A stretch of 64,000 bases of DNA from Rhodosorus marinus (Eukaryota > Rhodophyta > Stylonematophyceae > Stylonematales > Stylonemataceae): positions 2,207,001-2,271,000 of the forward strand of contig JAMWBK010000001.1 of the NCBI GenBank assembly GCA_029953675.1, given 5' to 3'. This document shows positions 10,241 through 20,472 of this stretch, piece by piece. The notes below the pieces were generated by a model that saw only the letters and a list, made by a program, of their open reading frames with translations, had not been told where the DNA came from and made no database searches. How positions within the stretch are numbered: the stretch's first letter is position 1; every line of letters begins with the position of its first letter. Position numbers and translations under genes: made by a program.

Positions 10241-12049
10241 ATGGGATCTGTCGAGGATGGTACCGCAGATTTCGCGCCAGCGTTGGGTGGATCGAGGTCG
10301 GATCTGGGAGTAGGAGAACAGGATGTAGATGCGGCAGTGGTTCGCCAGGTGGAGTTTTACTTAAGTTGGAGAAATTTGCAAACGGACTACTATTTGAAAG
10401 ATAGAATGACGACGGACCATTGGGTTCAGCTTCAACTTATTGTCGACTTCCCGAAAATGCAGGCGTTTCGAATATCCAGCGTTGAAAATCTTGCACGAAT
10501 TCTACAAGAAAAGTCAGCGAAATTGGAGGTTAACCTTAGCACACTCCAGGTCCGGCCGATATTTCTGGTGCAGGATACAAAACGAAGCGTGTTGATTCTG
10601 CGAGATATAGAGAGCGGAACTTCTGAGCAGGAAATTCGCGACTTGTTCGACGGCGTCGAGAACTGCCCGCCAATATACTCCATAAAGCCGGAAGTCGCGA
10701 ATACTTGGTTCGTAACTTTTGATACAGAGGAAGGGGCGGTCCTGGCTTTTGAACTTACGAAGAAGTTGCACTTCAAGGATCAGCCTGTGAAGGCACGTGT
10801 TAAGAACACTTCGCGCGTCAACCCAAGGGCGGGCGCGAGCTATGTGGAGCCTGTTGCGTTGCCGGTTGGTGAGCTACCTCAGCCCGCAACCCCTACATAC
10901 TATGCTCCTCCTTATTATCAGAGAGGTGGGTTTTCAGGGCCTCTACCCCAGGATCCAGTGAGCGCACCAGCCGTGACCGGTGCAATCCCCATGGTTCAAC
11001 ACCAGAGAAGACCATCCCGTGGTGGACTTAGTCCACAGCCGAACCACAGGAGCTCACCTAGTTCGCAGACCCGAGGTCAAGGCCCTGCTGGTGGAGTCCC
11101 TGGGACAGTGGGCGGAGCGGAGAGGGGCACTTCAAGCCACAACATGAGGCAGAATCAGCGTTTGAGCAGACAAGCAAACGCATCGAAGGGAGGGCGCCCA
11201 AAAGGAAAAAGGAATCGCTTCCCTGATGGCGGAGAGAACAAGGGTTCCGATTCAGCAGCCGAGAAGCCGAAGCAGGACGTGAGCTTTACACCGATTAACT
11301 TTCCACCTCTCGGAAAAGAGGATACACCGCAGAACGAAGAGAAAGAGCCAACTGAGGCCAAGGATACCACGGAGGTTAAGGATACCACGAAGGTTAAGGA
11401 TACCACGGAGGTTAAGGATACCAGGGAGGTCAAGGAAGTCAAGGAAGTCAAGGAAGTCAAGGAGGTCAAGGATGTCAAGGATGTCAAAGAGGTCAAGGAG
11501 GTCAAGGAGGTCAAGGAGCCTGTGGTGAACGTCGTAAAGGAATCAGTAGATAAGTCTAGCACGTCTTCGGTGGATAAGGTTGCCAACGATGTCCCGGGAG
11601 CTGGGTCTGACGATGACAAAAGAGCAAGCAGGAGTAGTTCGGAATCGGGGGCGAATGGCAGTGCGAAGACCTATGCATCTATCCTCCTCGCTGCAAAAGC
11701 AGCGAAGCAACAAGTACCAGTGCAAGATAACCCATCAGGGACGCAAGCTCATGCGAGATCAAATGATGTGGCTAGTGCACAGAAAGAGAAAGAGAGTGTA
11801 ACCCCTACCCGAGATGCTCCTGATCCAATCAAGGAAAAGGAGGAACAGAAGCGCGAGACAGGCGGAACTAATAATCTTAATACTAATCGAGGCGTGCCCT
11901 CTGCAGGGGCATCTGGTGACTCTCCAGACGAGCATGGGGTTGCGGACGTGAAACTCGAGGTGACCGAAGAGGCCCGCCCTGTATCTGTTTGGAGCAACCT
12001 GCCCAGATCTGTACTTGAAGCCCCTTCATCCCAGGCGCAGACGCAGTAA
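10241..12049 (+). CDS. La-related protein, LARP4/5 type
   Basis: RNA-binding protein of the LARP4 class, which binds poly(A)/3' UTRs and PABP and stabilises mRNA in the cytoplasm. It is a single 602-codon frame. I take the ATG at 10241, because the longer frame opens with TTG. Residues about 25-110 form the La motif (RQVEFYLSWRNLQTDYYL, 'FPKMQAFRISSVENLARIL'). About 115-200 form the RRM, with 'SVLILRDIESGTSEQEIRDLF', ENCPP and 'NTWFVTFDTEEGAVLAFELT', matching the LARP4-specific 'vILREIPe...ENCP...NWfvTF' pattern. The rest is low complexity: Pro/Tyr-rich, Arg/Gly-rich, then a Lys-Glu/Asp-Val repeat block, with an 'NFPPLG' motif near residue 357 reminiscent of LARP4 tails. No introns were seen, unusual for this window. 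Plant-style LARP6 is less likely because the RRM start matches LARP4. Confidence 0.9.
   Translation: MGSVEDGTADFAPALGGSRSDLGVGEQDVDAAVVRQVEFYLSWRNLQTDYYLKDRMTTDHWVQLQLIVDFPKMQAFRISSVENLARILQEKSAKLEVNLSTLQVRPIFLVQDTKRSVLILRDIESGTSEQEIRDLFDGVENCPPIYSIKPEVANTWFVTFDTEEGAVLAFELTKKLHFKDQPVKARVKNTSRVNPRAGASYVEPVALPVGELPQPATPTYYAPPYYQRGGFSGPLPQDPVSAPAVTGAIPMVQHQRRPSRGGLSPQPNHRSSPSSQTRGQGPAGGVPGTVGGAERGTSSHNMRQNQRLSRQANASKGGRPKGKRNRFPDGGENKGSDSAAEKPKQDVSFTPINFPPLGKEDTPQNEEKEPTEAKDTTEVKDTTKVKDTTEVKDTREVKEVKEVKEVKEVKDVKDVKEVKEVKEVKEPVVNVVKESVDKSSTSSVDKVANDVPGAGSDDDKRASRSSSESGANGSAKTYASILLAAKAAKQQVPVQDNPSGTQAHARSNDVASAQKEKESVTPTRDAPDPIKEKEEQKRETGGTNNLNTNRGVPSAGASGDSPDEHGVADVKLEVTEEARPVSVWSNLPRSVLEAPSSQAQTQ
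11349..11517 (+). repeat. In-frame KDTTEV / KEV(KDV) repeat in the LARP gene
   Basis: Four 18-bp units (GTTAAGGATACCACGGAG type) encoding KDTTEV-like hexapeptides run into about ten 9-bp units (GAGGTCAAG type) encoding KEV or KDV tripeptides. The reading frame is maintained throughout, consistent with length change by whole codons. The antisense strand is also open here, giving a Leu-Thr-Ser repeat frame that I treat as a by-product. Confidence 0.9.
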
Positions 12050-12218
12050 CGCCGAAGCTACGATGACTTCCTGGCCGCAATCAAACTTGGAGTGGGTTGC
12101 TAATTGTTTCCTGCGCCGAGTGCACTCCTGTTGTATCAGCTGGCGAGCGAACTGTTCCCGTAGCTCCGTGTTTTCCTGGAAGCGAGCATTAAGGCTAAGC
12201 ACGAATTGTGTCATGGGT

Positions 12219-12292
12219 TTTGGGAAGGGGGGGAGGTGGTGTGGGGGGAGGGGGAGGGGGATGGGGTGGGGTGGGGTGGGGGGAAGGGGAGT
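12219..12292 (+). repeat. G-rich tract with G-quadruplex potential
   Basis: More than ten runs of three or more G occur within about 75 nt, just downstream of the LARP stop codon (12047-12049). It could lie in the 3' UTR. G4 formation is inferred from sequence only. Confidence 0.6.
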
Positions 12293-13602
12293 TACCTATA
12301 GCCGACCTCGTTCAATTGAGCACTTTCGTATATATAGAGCAGTTTTGGTTTGTAATTTTTTGGTTGGCTGCGTTACCACGGTACGTGTGCTTTTTGAGAG
12401 CTTGCCGTGTGGAAAGGTCTACCGTAGAGCTGAATCGAGTGTAGTGACGTGAAATGCAGGCAGCCGTTCTGCGAACGGGACCGGAACGGTTGATCACTGC
12501 TGCTGTCTTGTGGATGAAAATCGGTTGGCGAAGCGATCTTGAGGTTCGCACGTGGATAACCGAGCAAGGAAGCATGAATTATGTGTCTTTAACAGTGACA
12601 ATGATTTGCTGTGGGTAGCATCTCTCGCAGGGTGGATAGATAAGCGAAAAAGCAAGGCTGAGAGGGGTGCAAACGAGAGGAGAAATGAAACATTTAGAGT
12701 GAGCCGCAAAACGGAAGGCCCCTGCCGCCGGGACAAGGTTAGCAGACAACTGTGCGGCTGGTGATGAAAAACCATTGGGGAGAACTGGAAATATTGTCAT
12801 GAGGTCTGAATCAATACCTCATATGGTTTTTGGGAACAGACAAGAGCACGTGTATAGAAGCCTGAGTGATGTGCTATCAACTAGCAGCGATGAACTTGAG
12901 GCTGGAGCACTTGTACAATGGGATGCGAGAATGGGTGGTTGTCGATTTGGTTGTCTTACATGGATATCAATGTTTTGTGTAGCTAGTTATCCTGTCTTTG
13001 GTCTTGATTTTTGAGCCTTGATTTTACAACCTACTTCACATGTCGCAGACCGGGTCGGAGAATCTAACTACCAGGAAAACAACAAGAATAAGATGATTGT
13101 TTTGAAAAGGTCAATTTAGCCAAGTCTACCAAGCTTGCCAAGCAAAATGTTAGGAGAACAGCACACAGGTCTGGACTTTTAAGAAACCAAGATATAGACA
13201 GTCCAGTACTTATCCAGAGAGATACAAACCCAAGTACAGAAGTTAGAACCTTAAGAGTTCCTTGTGACCAAACTGACCAGAACTTCCGTCACGAAAAACC
13301 CCCAAAACGAGCACTCCAGGATGTGGACACCGTCGGCGCCATAAAACCCTTTCCCGCACAGAACGCTGTGGAGAGTATTGGTGCAACGTTAAGGGGTTGT
13401 TGTCGTTCTTAAGCCTGTGCTTTTTCGGCTCGTTAGGAGCGGAAGAGATTGAAAGTATGGAATCCAAAATGATCTCGGCGCGGAGGAGAGTGAAAGGTGA
13501 GTAGGGATTTATCGCTTGCTCGCAAGTCGGTGTCCAGATGGGTTGACCTGTTTGCTCCCGGGTTTTTCATGTTAAGGTACGGGGCATAAGGCGGTTCAGA
13601 AC
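12293..13602. other. Intergenic, no gene seen
   Basis: Short uninformative frames on both strands only. It separates the LARP4-like gene from the NIFK-like gene. Nothing in 12600-13500 shows a consistent exon structure. Confidence 0.4.
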
Positions 13603-14875
13603 ATGAAGCCGGGGAGCGCGAAATCTAAGGCTCCAAACAGAGGTAAGCTATTTCACTCTCCGCTCAGTCGCTTGAGAGCTTGTCTTGTGTTGATACAGTG
13701 TTTGCTCGAATTCGAACAGGGCAGAAGCCCGATGCTGGCAGCGGGAAGATTGCGAAGAGAGTCCGAGGTGATTCGTTTTTCGATTCGCTTCTACGCAAAA
13801 TTTCTCATGCTTCAGCGCTTTATCTCAGTCTAAACTTTAGCCCTTGTTGTGTCTCGGTCAGAGGGGGAATCCGCGAAGAAAACGAAATCGAAGACGGCAG
13901 GCATAGTCACCGCAAAGAAGAAGGCGACTGGAGCGCCGGAAGGCGAGTGGTTTTCACTTGCTTTTCTGAGTTTGTAATATCTATCTCATCTTGTTGAGTT
14001 CCTTCATCTTATCAATTTAGGAAAGAAGAAGAGGGCTAAGAGATATACTGAAGTTGAGAAACTGGAATCGGGTGACCTCATTGACGATGGAGAGGACGTT
14101 GACTTCGTTCCAGATGATGTCCCTGTGAAGGAGGAACCAGAAAAGAAAAAGAAAAAGAAGAGTAAAAGATCGAAGCGAGAGCAGATAGAGCAAGAGGAAG
14201 ACACGGCGCAGGGGCCGGCAGTTATCTATGTTGGGCACATTCCACACGGATTCTATGAAGATCAGATGAAGGAGTACTTCTCGCAGTACGGCAAAGTACG
14301 TTTGGGACCTTTGGTTTTTTTTTTTTCGTTGCTTTTTGTTGCTTGAGGCTCGTCAGGCGGGTGCTGAGCACTTGCCGTGCTTTCGTGTGCTAGGTTGAGA
14401 GAGTCAAATTGTCACGCTCAAAAAGGACCGGCAGAAGTAAGGGCTATGGTTTCATCGAGTTCGAGTCCAATTCCGTGGCGAGCATTGCAGCTCAGAGTAT
14501 GAACGGGTACCTAATGTTCGGACAGGTGCTCGACGTTCATGTGGTTGAGCCTGAAAAGGTAGAGGCAAATTTTGGTCGCTCGTAATCCATTTAGGCGTAG
14601 TTGACCGAGCCGCTGTTGTTCCCGCTTCGCCTGTCCAGGTCCATGCGGAGCTTTTCAAGGGAACCTCAAGAGTCTTTCGCACCGTTCCCTGGCGAGTAAT
14701 CGATAGGAAAAGGAGAAACAAAGTTCGATCGGATGCAGACTTGCAGCGGATACAGAAGAAACTTACGACGAAGGAGCGCAAGCGGCGTGAGAAGTTGACA
14801 AGTTTGGGCATTGACTACGACTTTCCTGGCTATGAAGCAGAGGCTAAAAAAGCGGAGAAACAGACGAAAAAGTGA
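13603..14875 (+). CDS. Nucleolar RNA-binding protein, NIFK/Nop15 type
   Basis: Single-RRM nucleolar protein of the Nop15/NIFK (MKI67 FHA-interacting) family, needed for pre-60S ribosome maturation. Model: exons 13603-13642, 13862-13942, 14021-14295, 14394-14558 and 14639-14875; total 265 aa. The N-terminal about 90 residues are Lys/Glu-rich. The RRM begins '[35 protein letters not shown]', carries RNP1 as 'SKGYGFIEFES', and 'MNGYLMFGQVLDVHVVEPEKVH' closes it, matching the family strongly (VGHIPxGFyE, LSRSkkTGkSKGYgFIEF, EKVHpxLFkG). A basic tail follows. Intron 2 (13943-14020) only keeps frame if it uses a GC donor (AAG/GCGAGT). A polypyrimidine tract containing ten T's lies in intron 3. The gene converges on the minus-strand gene ending at 15205. 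Confidence 0.93.
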
Positions 14876-15204
14876 TTCTGCGGTCCCCAAATCATGCAAT
14901 TCTTTGTGCAGGGTGGACACTTGCCTCCGCAGAGAGTCTGTGAATGCCAGCCGCGTTTCTCTTGAGTTCTGATTGATACGGACTGACATAGAGGGACGAG
15001 ATGGATCCGAGGGGACGTTTGTACGCCAAAGAGATCCCTCGCTCGGAATTTAGTTCTGTTCGACACCTACAGGGCGTTTTTGGGCACATGTAACGAATCA
15101 TTTCTCCTATTCTACCAAGCATGTCTTGTTGTGTTTTTCTTTTTGGTTTGTTGTCGTTAACTTTAAAAAATTCTTCACTAGTCTTACAAACACAAGTTTT
15201 ATCT

Positions 15205-18026
15205 CTATGCACCAGCCTTGACCCATTCCTCAACGCCATTTTCAATCTCCTCGTCCCTGAAGAGAATCGTTCTGAGAAAAGCAGCCTTATCGCATGGTGG
15301 GAGGAGACACAAATCCCTAGCCGAGATCTCCGACTCTTCACAGCCGGTCATGTCCCTGGCGCAGCGCCAAAACGTTGGGAATCCTTGCCTCCCTTTCTCC
15401 CAGTAGAATGGGGCAAGGTCTCCCGTGCTAAGTGCCCCGTCGAAGTCCGAGTCCAGAGCCTTGAAGAAGTAGTTCATCGCGGACACAGTTGAGGGATCCT
15501 CGCAGGCGAGGAAGAGTCTCGCGTACTCGCCAATACTCATTCTGCCCTTGCCATGTCCACAATAAGTTTTGAAAACAGCATGCAACGCCGCACTTGTCAA
15601 GGGACATCCGGATTGACCACAGCGCACCATAATCTTCTCCGTAGTATACGGGGTCCCCTTGTCATCAATAAATATGGACGCCTTTCGAAAGCCGTTCATG
15701 ATCCTTTCCAGGTTCTCATTCTTCAGACTTTGCATGACTCCGCTATAGACATTTGCCTCAGCCGCGACTATCGACGAGCAGATCTGAACGGGTTAGTCGA
15801 TTACACAATGAGGGTCAGCGTTGATTCACGGGCTAGCAATCACCAGCCTCCACGATGTGAACCAAGGAACTTACCTGTGCCTTTTTCGCTTCGCTCAGGG
15901 TATAGCCTTCAAGCTTTCCGTTCACACTGTAGCTCAGAACCGCGGATAGTAGCTCTGTTTTGAAATTGGATCCGAATAGGTTTTTCTCCTGCAATTGTGC
16001 CAGAACCAAGTTTAAAGCTGATATTCGAACTCTGCTTTCACCCTTCCTCCTGAGTATATTGAAAAACCGCGCTTCGATCTGTGCGTTCTGAATATTAGAT
16101 CTCCAAAACTTGTCAAACTCCTCCACTCCAACTTCGGACTCGTTGACGTCATCTCTAGACTGCCATCCACGCACGCTCCTGAAAAACGCTTCAGATACGG
16201 ATGCCGGCAGCCCACATATGGACGCAATGGGTTGGAAATCGGCCAACTTCACGGAACCTCCATTCCGCTGGAAGATCATCTGAAGAGCGGGCTCTTCCAG
16301 ATGGCATCTACCCAATCGACTCAAGTTTTGATTCAGATATCTATTCCTTATCGTTTCAAAGTTAATCTCTCGTCCCCTCTTTGGGGCTGCCAATCGTGAG
16401 CCACGACGTTGGGCTGCCCCATTCTCTATCCACGAGACGGGCTCATCGCGAGATCGATATTTGGCTGCCAAGTTTCTCACGACCAACGGGCACACTCCGC
16501 TCAACGGCTCGCGCAGGAACAGGTTCGCCCCATGCCTCAGGCAGGATCCAGCAGATTCGGCGTCAGACGAAGATCCAACCACAACAATCGGGATGCTGCT
16601 ATTCAAAGCCCTCACTTCTCTGACAGTCTCAAGATCCGTCGCTTGGACAAGCACGACGTCCATTCCACAGGCTTGATTCAAGTCTACGCGAATATGATGA
16701 GAACGATTTCTTGCGCTTAGCGGATTTGAACAGTTATTTCTTTAAAACGATTGTTCGGTCTTACCAGTTTCGCTTTTCTGCAGAATACGAACTACACTCA
16801 GCTCTGCATCATAGTTCAGCAGCGCCTCAGCATTTATTCCGAAGCTCGTGCGAAGCCACAACAGAGCTACGCGGTAACGAATTTCCTCACTCTGAGACAA
16901 GGAAGGCCCGCCATCAGTCAGACAGACAAGAACCATGTACACTGCAAGTCAAAGGTAGTGCACAACCTACAGATCTTATTCTTCTCAATGACCGGTTCAC
17001 CCTGTCCTCAATCCAGTTTACATGAACACTTCTTCTTCGAAACGCAGGTGGTAGTAGGTCTGGCGCATGTAGGTGCGTTCTGTACTTCGCCACCAGCTTC
17101 GCAGTAGCTGGGTATGTAAACGTGCTCAAAGTATGGCACTCAAGAAGTGGCGTGACATCCAGAAAACCGTTCAGTTCGTTACCGTTCAGTTCGTTTCCGC
17201 TCAGTCTCAGGGACTTCAACAATTTGCACCTGATCGTGGAAGCAAGAATCCTTCAGCCGCGGACACCCCAATTCTGCTTTCTCAATTGGTGCGCTTACTT
17301 CCTCAGCGGCTCCAGCTCCAATGAGAACGTGTCAATCGCGTTGTTCTCCAGATACAACGAGCGAAAGGACGAACATTCTGACAGAGGCGAAAGGTCAATC
17401 TCACCAATGCGATTGTTGTGCAACCAAAGCTTTTCCAGCTTTGAACATCTCGCGAGTGGTTCCAAATGGATAGAAGCGAGTTGGTTCCCGTTCAGACAAA
17501 GCGTTTCCAACTCGGCGCAGAGCGACAGAGCGCTTAAGTCAATCTCCGTTAGCAGATTTGCGGCCAGCGATATACTCTTCAGGGACATAGGGCAGATCGT
17601 TGCCAGGCAATCCAGAGAGATATGCCGTATGGGGAGATTACTTATGCACAGAGATTCATCATGCCGGTGTACAGATACAGGGTCAATATCCTCATTATCA
17701 GTTTCAACATAAATGAAAACGTTGTCGAAATCTGCGCTTCTCAACGAGCACATAGACACAGACCCTGGCCAATAAAAACCAAACGGAGAAGCAAGAAAGC
17801 GAAACAAGAAAAACAAACAAAAACAAAAAAAAACCACCGCTCGTTAGTCCAATGTCAGACCCCCCTCCATTTCACATAAACTTGCCATTCAAATGATCTA
17901 GGGCGAACACAAAGCCAAACTCAGACACGCAATTATGAACAATATCTCACCCTTCAACCCAAAGTGCTCCTCAAACATATGCGGTGGGAGGCCCTCCCTC
18001 TCGAAAGACACTTCAAGCTCCACCAT
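15205..18026 (-). CDS. Fusion protein: leucine-rich repeats + pseudo-receiver + PP2A B''-like EF-hand module
   Basis: Model on the minus strand: exons 18026-17951, 17764-17299, 17229-17022 (or to 17001; both donors keep phase), 16891-16765, 16683-15875 and 15783-15205; 754 or 761 aa. Residues about 60-190 hold five or six 22-24-residue leucine-rich repeats (LKSISLAANLLTEIDLS, LETLCLNGNQL, LEKLWLHNNRIGEIDLS, LKSLRLSGNEL). A cap-like segment ends near 'TYPATAKLVAKYRTH'. Residues about 225-340 match a response-regulator receiver fold (RVALLWL, MDVVLVQATD, IPIVVVGSS, LRHGANLFLREPLS). The phosphoacceptor Asp position is Gln and the conserved Lys-Pro is Glu-Pro, so it cannot be phosphorylated normally. 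The rest resembles PP2A regulatory B'' subunits: 'VEEFDKFWRSNI', 'GRMSIGEYARLFLACEDPS' and 'AMNYFFKALDSDFDGALSTGDLAPFYWE' with an EF-hand. I infer a calcium-sensing PP2A targeting subunit with an LRR interaction arm. The joins are supported by splice phase at every intron, not by cDNA. Confidence 0.8.
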
Positions 18027-20472
18027 GATCGAGCTCGCGCTTGACAATCTACAAACTACCACAGACCACAATTCCCATCCTCCAAAACTCCTTCGTCTTC
18101 TGTCTCTCTCAGGCCGTTCCTCATCACAAACAAACACGACATCAAAAAATCCAAATCCAAATCCAGATCCGTCCTCTCTACCCAATCCTTCTCACTCCAT
18201 CTTCCCCCTCTCTCCCTCTCCAAAAAATCTAACAACTACCTCATCTTGTTCCCTTCCACCCAGCCCAACTCAACTACATTGCTTAAGATTCCCGGCGCAC
18301 CCTTACTCTCCAGTTGCTCAATACGACCATTGCGTGTTTATATACATTACGCCTCTTTAGTGTCTTACGTCAACACATTGGAACACCCCCTTGAGAAATA
18401 CAACTCTGCACACGAAAACTAAATGTTTTATATTAAAAACGCAGAAAAAACCAAACCCCGAAAAAAAAAATCCCAAGATGATTGCAGGCCTATAAATCAA
18501 TATTGCGACCCTTCCAATACCATCCTAGTCCCCCCTTTCAACAGTAGTCTTAAATGACTATTATTTTAAAAAACGAAGTAAAAATGGATATTTGTCTGTG
18601 AACAAAAGAATTTGTAGTGGGGGGGAAAGGTGGGAAGTTGTGTCCTAAGAAACTACTCGTCCCCTTAAGAGGCGTACTGGAGAAAATGAAAATAAATGAG
18701 AAACTCGGAAAGCCTTCAGATATTTAGTGGAAAATCCTAGAATATTTAAATACTTATTGATTTATCCGATAGATCGTCGATGATTGGATAAATATCTGCC
18801 TTCTTTGGCCCGTTGCTTTGTTTAGTGATATTTGCATTCCGAGCAAAGAGAGAAAGGGTGAAATGTGGTTAACGGGTTTTCAGTTTTGCAGTATATAGAA
18901 AAGAAGAACTATTTGGTACTATTTCGAAACAAAAGATGTTGCTCCTTCCCCCCCCTTCCTCCAACCTTCGCGCTTGCTCTTAGTCCCATATTGGATTCCT
19001 TCAAATCTTCCCCTTTTTCGTATTATTTTGTGGCATTTTCAGAAAATATCTTTTAAAAGGAATCGCTACCGGTATCTGGGGACCGCCCCCTCGCACTCAA
19101 TGTTCCCTGCCAAAAAAAAATTTGGCCCGGAGAATAATTTCATGAAAGGAAATATTTTAGATTTGGGCCTCAACTCACGATTTCAATCGAAACAAGACGC
19201 GGTGATGATTGGATGATCAAGTTTAGAATCTTTTTCAGCTAAAACGTGTTCCGTAAAAGAAAAAACAACAAGTGAAAATCTTTATAATTTTGTAGCCAAC
19301 AATAACTTCCGTAAATAAATGGATAAATGGATAAATGAGTGGATAACCGGCTATTCGCTCGGTTTTCTGAGGAAGAGGAGTGCAGGTAACGATCGTTCTA
19401 ATTTATTTCTTATTTTTCCGGGGGATGTCCCGCAAAAGGTTACTTCATGACGGGACGCACGGTTTGGCGGTAATAACTATTGATCACGGGGCTGTGGTAG
19501 GACAATGAAATGAATGTGAGTCGATTGATGGGGTCTGTCTGCTATAGTAAGAGAGCAACCACGGTACATCTACTTTATTTTGTTGATTGAGCGTTGTGCA
19601 TGCGAGCAGCTATTGATGAATTTCTGTTTACTTCGGGAGTTGGTGGTTGCGTTGCTGACGTTAGGACAGCATGTCCCATGGTGCCGACGTACCGCCGTAA
19701 TAAACTGAGCGGAGAAGGCGGCCGGATGACTATCGCACACCTGTGCTTCTCGGCTGTTGATGAACGCGCTGCTGTGCTTCGCTGGTTTCTTGTCCATGAA
19801 CGCGGAGTTTCAATGTGTGTCTAGTAAAATTTTCGATGGAACGTTCCTGAACAAAAGACGTACACAAGTCCTTTTTGCTTACAGGCTGGCTTAGTGCCTG
19901 TGGGCAAGGACCGTCTCGTATGTATGTGGCAGTTCTTGAAGTGGTGCTCGATTTCTAGGCTGTGGTCGCTCTTCGCCGAAAGCTGCACAAGGTAGTCCAA
20001 GCGGCAGAGAAGACCACCCGGCGACCAGGCCGCGGTAGCGAAAAACCCAAATACATAGGAGCTCTGCTATCCACTTGTCATGAAGGGTGCAAACCCACTA
20101 GTCCTGTTAAGCGTGCTCAATTGAGGCAGATTTTGCGCATCGGATTCCCGATTGGTCTTTTCTGATGACATCCCAACAGAGCTCGTCGGTCTCCGTTGTT
20201 CAGCTGCTGAGCTTGTTTACTGTCGCGCAGTCAAGTAGGAAACAGGCGAAAGTCGTCCTCATTCTGTTGAAACGTGGGAGTCTGTGATCCCAAGCAGACC
20301 CACGGTCGTGAGCAGCCCGACTCTGGAGCGAGTGCTGCCATGTCGAGCAGAACAACGAAGAGTCCACAGCTCGTGAGGATCCACGGAAACCTCAAATACC
20401 TGCGTCTAGGAAACAAACCGTACACGTACGACTTGTTCCCCTCGTATTCTTCATTCTCACAAAAAATTCTCC
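18027..20472. other. Intergenic, AT-rich, no gene seen
   Basis: A run of AT-rich sequence (18360-19330) with short frames lacking motifs. The 5' side (18027-18300) is the promoter of the fusion gene. Open frames at 19594-20165 were inspected and show no family resemblance. Confidence 0.4.

Noticed and set aside
11155-11619. 154-codon minus-strand frame with Leu-Thr-Ser repeats
   Set aside because: It is the antisense of the in-frame repeat of the LARP4-like gene, open only because the repeat unit is a multiple of three.
16381-16720. Overlapping plus-strand frames
   Set aside because: They lie antisense to the receiver and B''-like exons of the fusion gene and have no motifs.
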